From Planctomycetaceae bacterium (GTDB taxonomy: Bacteria > Planctomycetota > Planctomycetia > Pirellulales > Thermoguttaceae): a stretch of 32,251 nt of DNA. The DNA lies in contig SUVI01000023.1 in assembly GCA_015062085.1 (NCBI GenBank), positions 1 through 32,251 of the forward strand, read 5' to 3'. The stretch's first letter is position 1; each line of letters opens with the position of its first letter. The position numbers and the translations under genes are program-made. The notes under the pieces are model-generated. The model was not told where the DNA came from. It saw nothing but the letters and a program-made list of their open reading frames with translations, and searched no databases. Positions 31,861-32,251 of the stretch are shown here, in pieces.

Positions 31861-32251
31861 TGCATCGGATCCTTTTTTGCGCATTCATGATTTTTGCGGC
31901 GTCGGTGAGTTTGGCAGAAAGTCTGCGTGCTCCGGCGGTGCCGCTGGTGGTTCACGACCCGTACTTCAGTATCTGGTCCCAGGGGGACGGTCTTGCGGAC
32001 CAGCTCACGACGCACTGGACGGGGAAGGTCCACTGCATTCTGAGCTACCTCAAAGTCGACGGGAAAAATTTTGCCGTCATGTCGAAAGACACCAATCATC
32101 CGGTCCCCGCCATGAAGCAGAAGTCCGTTCAGGTCCTGCCGACGCGCACGATCTACGTTTTTGAGGATGCCGGCGTGGAGCTGACGCTGACGTTCACGAC
32201 TCCGTGTCTCACCGACGATCTCATGCTTCTTTCCCGCCCGGTCACGTACCT
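31861..32251 (+). CDS. Glutaminase A-like exported protein (partial, 5' end)
   Basis: An open frame starts at ATG 31861 and runs past the end of the window, so only the first 130 residues are visible. It begins with a signal peptide (MHRILFCAFM, hydrophobic core, likely cleavage after SLAES or near it). APAVPLVVHDPYFSIWSQGD followed by THWTGKVHCIL matches the N-terminal DUF4964 domain of GtaA-type glutaminases. Full proteins usually continue with DUF5127 and DUF4965 domains, which lie outside the window. AAGGAG at 31849-31854 is six bases before the ATG, and a strong promoter lies upstream. The family hydrolyses glutamine or may act on other substrates in bacteria. Confidence 0.85.

Overview
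The window looks like a chromosomal segment from a planctomycete (Planctomycetota). The main evidence is the L-E-D-R-R-L-L-S-A export motif at the N-terminus of a 2,521-residue surface protein, a PD40/hydrazine-synthase-alpha-like multihaem protein, and the many secreted glycan-active proteins. Bacterial -35/-10 promoters, strong Shine-Dalgarno sites and U-tract terminators are visible. No rRNA, tRNA, CRISPR array, prophage or intact insertion sequence was seen. Order-level placement and habitat cannot be read from the sequence; the xylanase, GH172-like, GH109-like and phosphodiester glycosidase genes suggest a polysaccharide- or glycoconjugate-degrading lifestyle.

Layout. 1-614: the tail of an upstream gene, translationally coupled to a GDYXXLXY protein. 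711-8276 (-): a giant exported protein with an IdeS/Mac-like cysteine peptidase domain, a CARDB-like domain, three leucine-rich-repeat blocks and many Fn3-like repeats, driven by a clear promoter with a palindrome just downstream of it. 8440-11051 (-): an NAD cofactor cluster (nadK, a secreted protein of unknown function, nadD). 11130-12065 (-): a DUF362 protein, separated from nadK by an intrinsic terminator. 12830-13345 (+): a UmuD/LexA-type autoprotease with a basic N-terminal extension. 13683-15734 (+): an EF-G2-type translation factor. 15949-18216 (+): an exported protein built from D-x-x-G-[ND]-D-x-Y repeats. 18325-18999 (-): ubiX. 19155-20687 (-) and 21275-23356 (+): divergent GH10 xylanase and DUF2961/GH172-like genes. 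23546-24094 (-): a small lipoprotein. 24498-25379 (+): a phosphodiester glycosidase-like protein. 25539-25628: a relic of an ISL3-type transposase. 25640-28642, 28777-29802 and 30110-31558 (all -): a three-CxxCH HzsA-related protein, a zinc-type MDR dehydrogenase and a GH109-like protein. 31861 to the end (+): the start of a glutaminase A-like gene.

The most interesting points are: the complete IdeS-like Cys/His/Asp set in a non-streptococcal giant surface protein; a recurrent promoter architecture in which a run of five or more C precedes a TT(GA) -35 element and a TAnnnT -10 lies 20-21 bases after CCCCCTT (five loci, both strands); a UmuD with exact catalytic spacing but a GRPKG-type DNA-binding-like head; the haem-bearing HzsA-like protein away from any other visible anammox gene; and an intrinsic terminator directly in front of nadK followed by three 9-bp-spaced GGAGG motifs. 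All functional statements come from reading motifs by eye; no database search was run.
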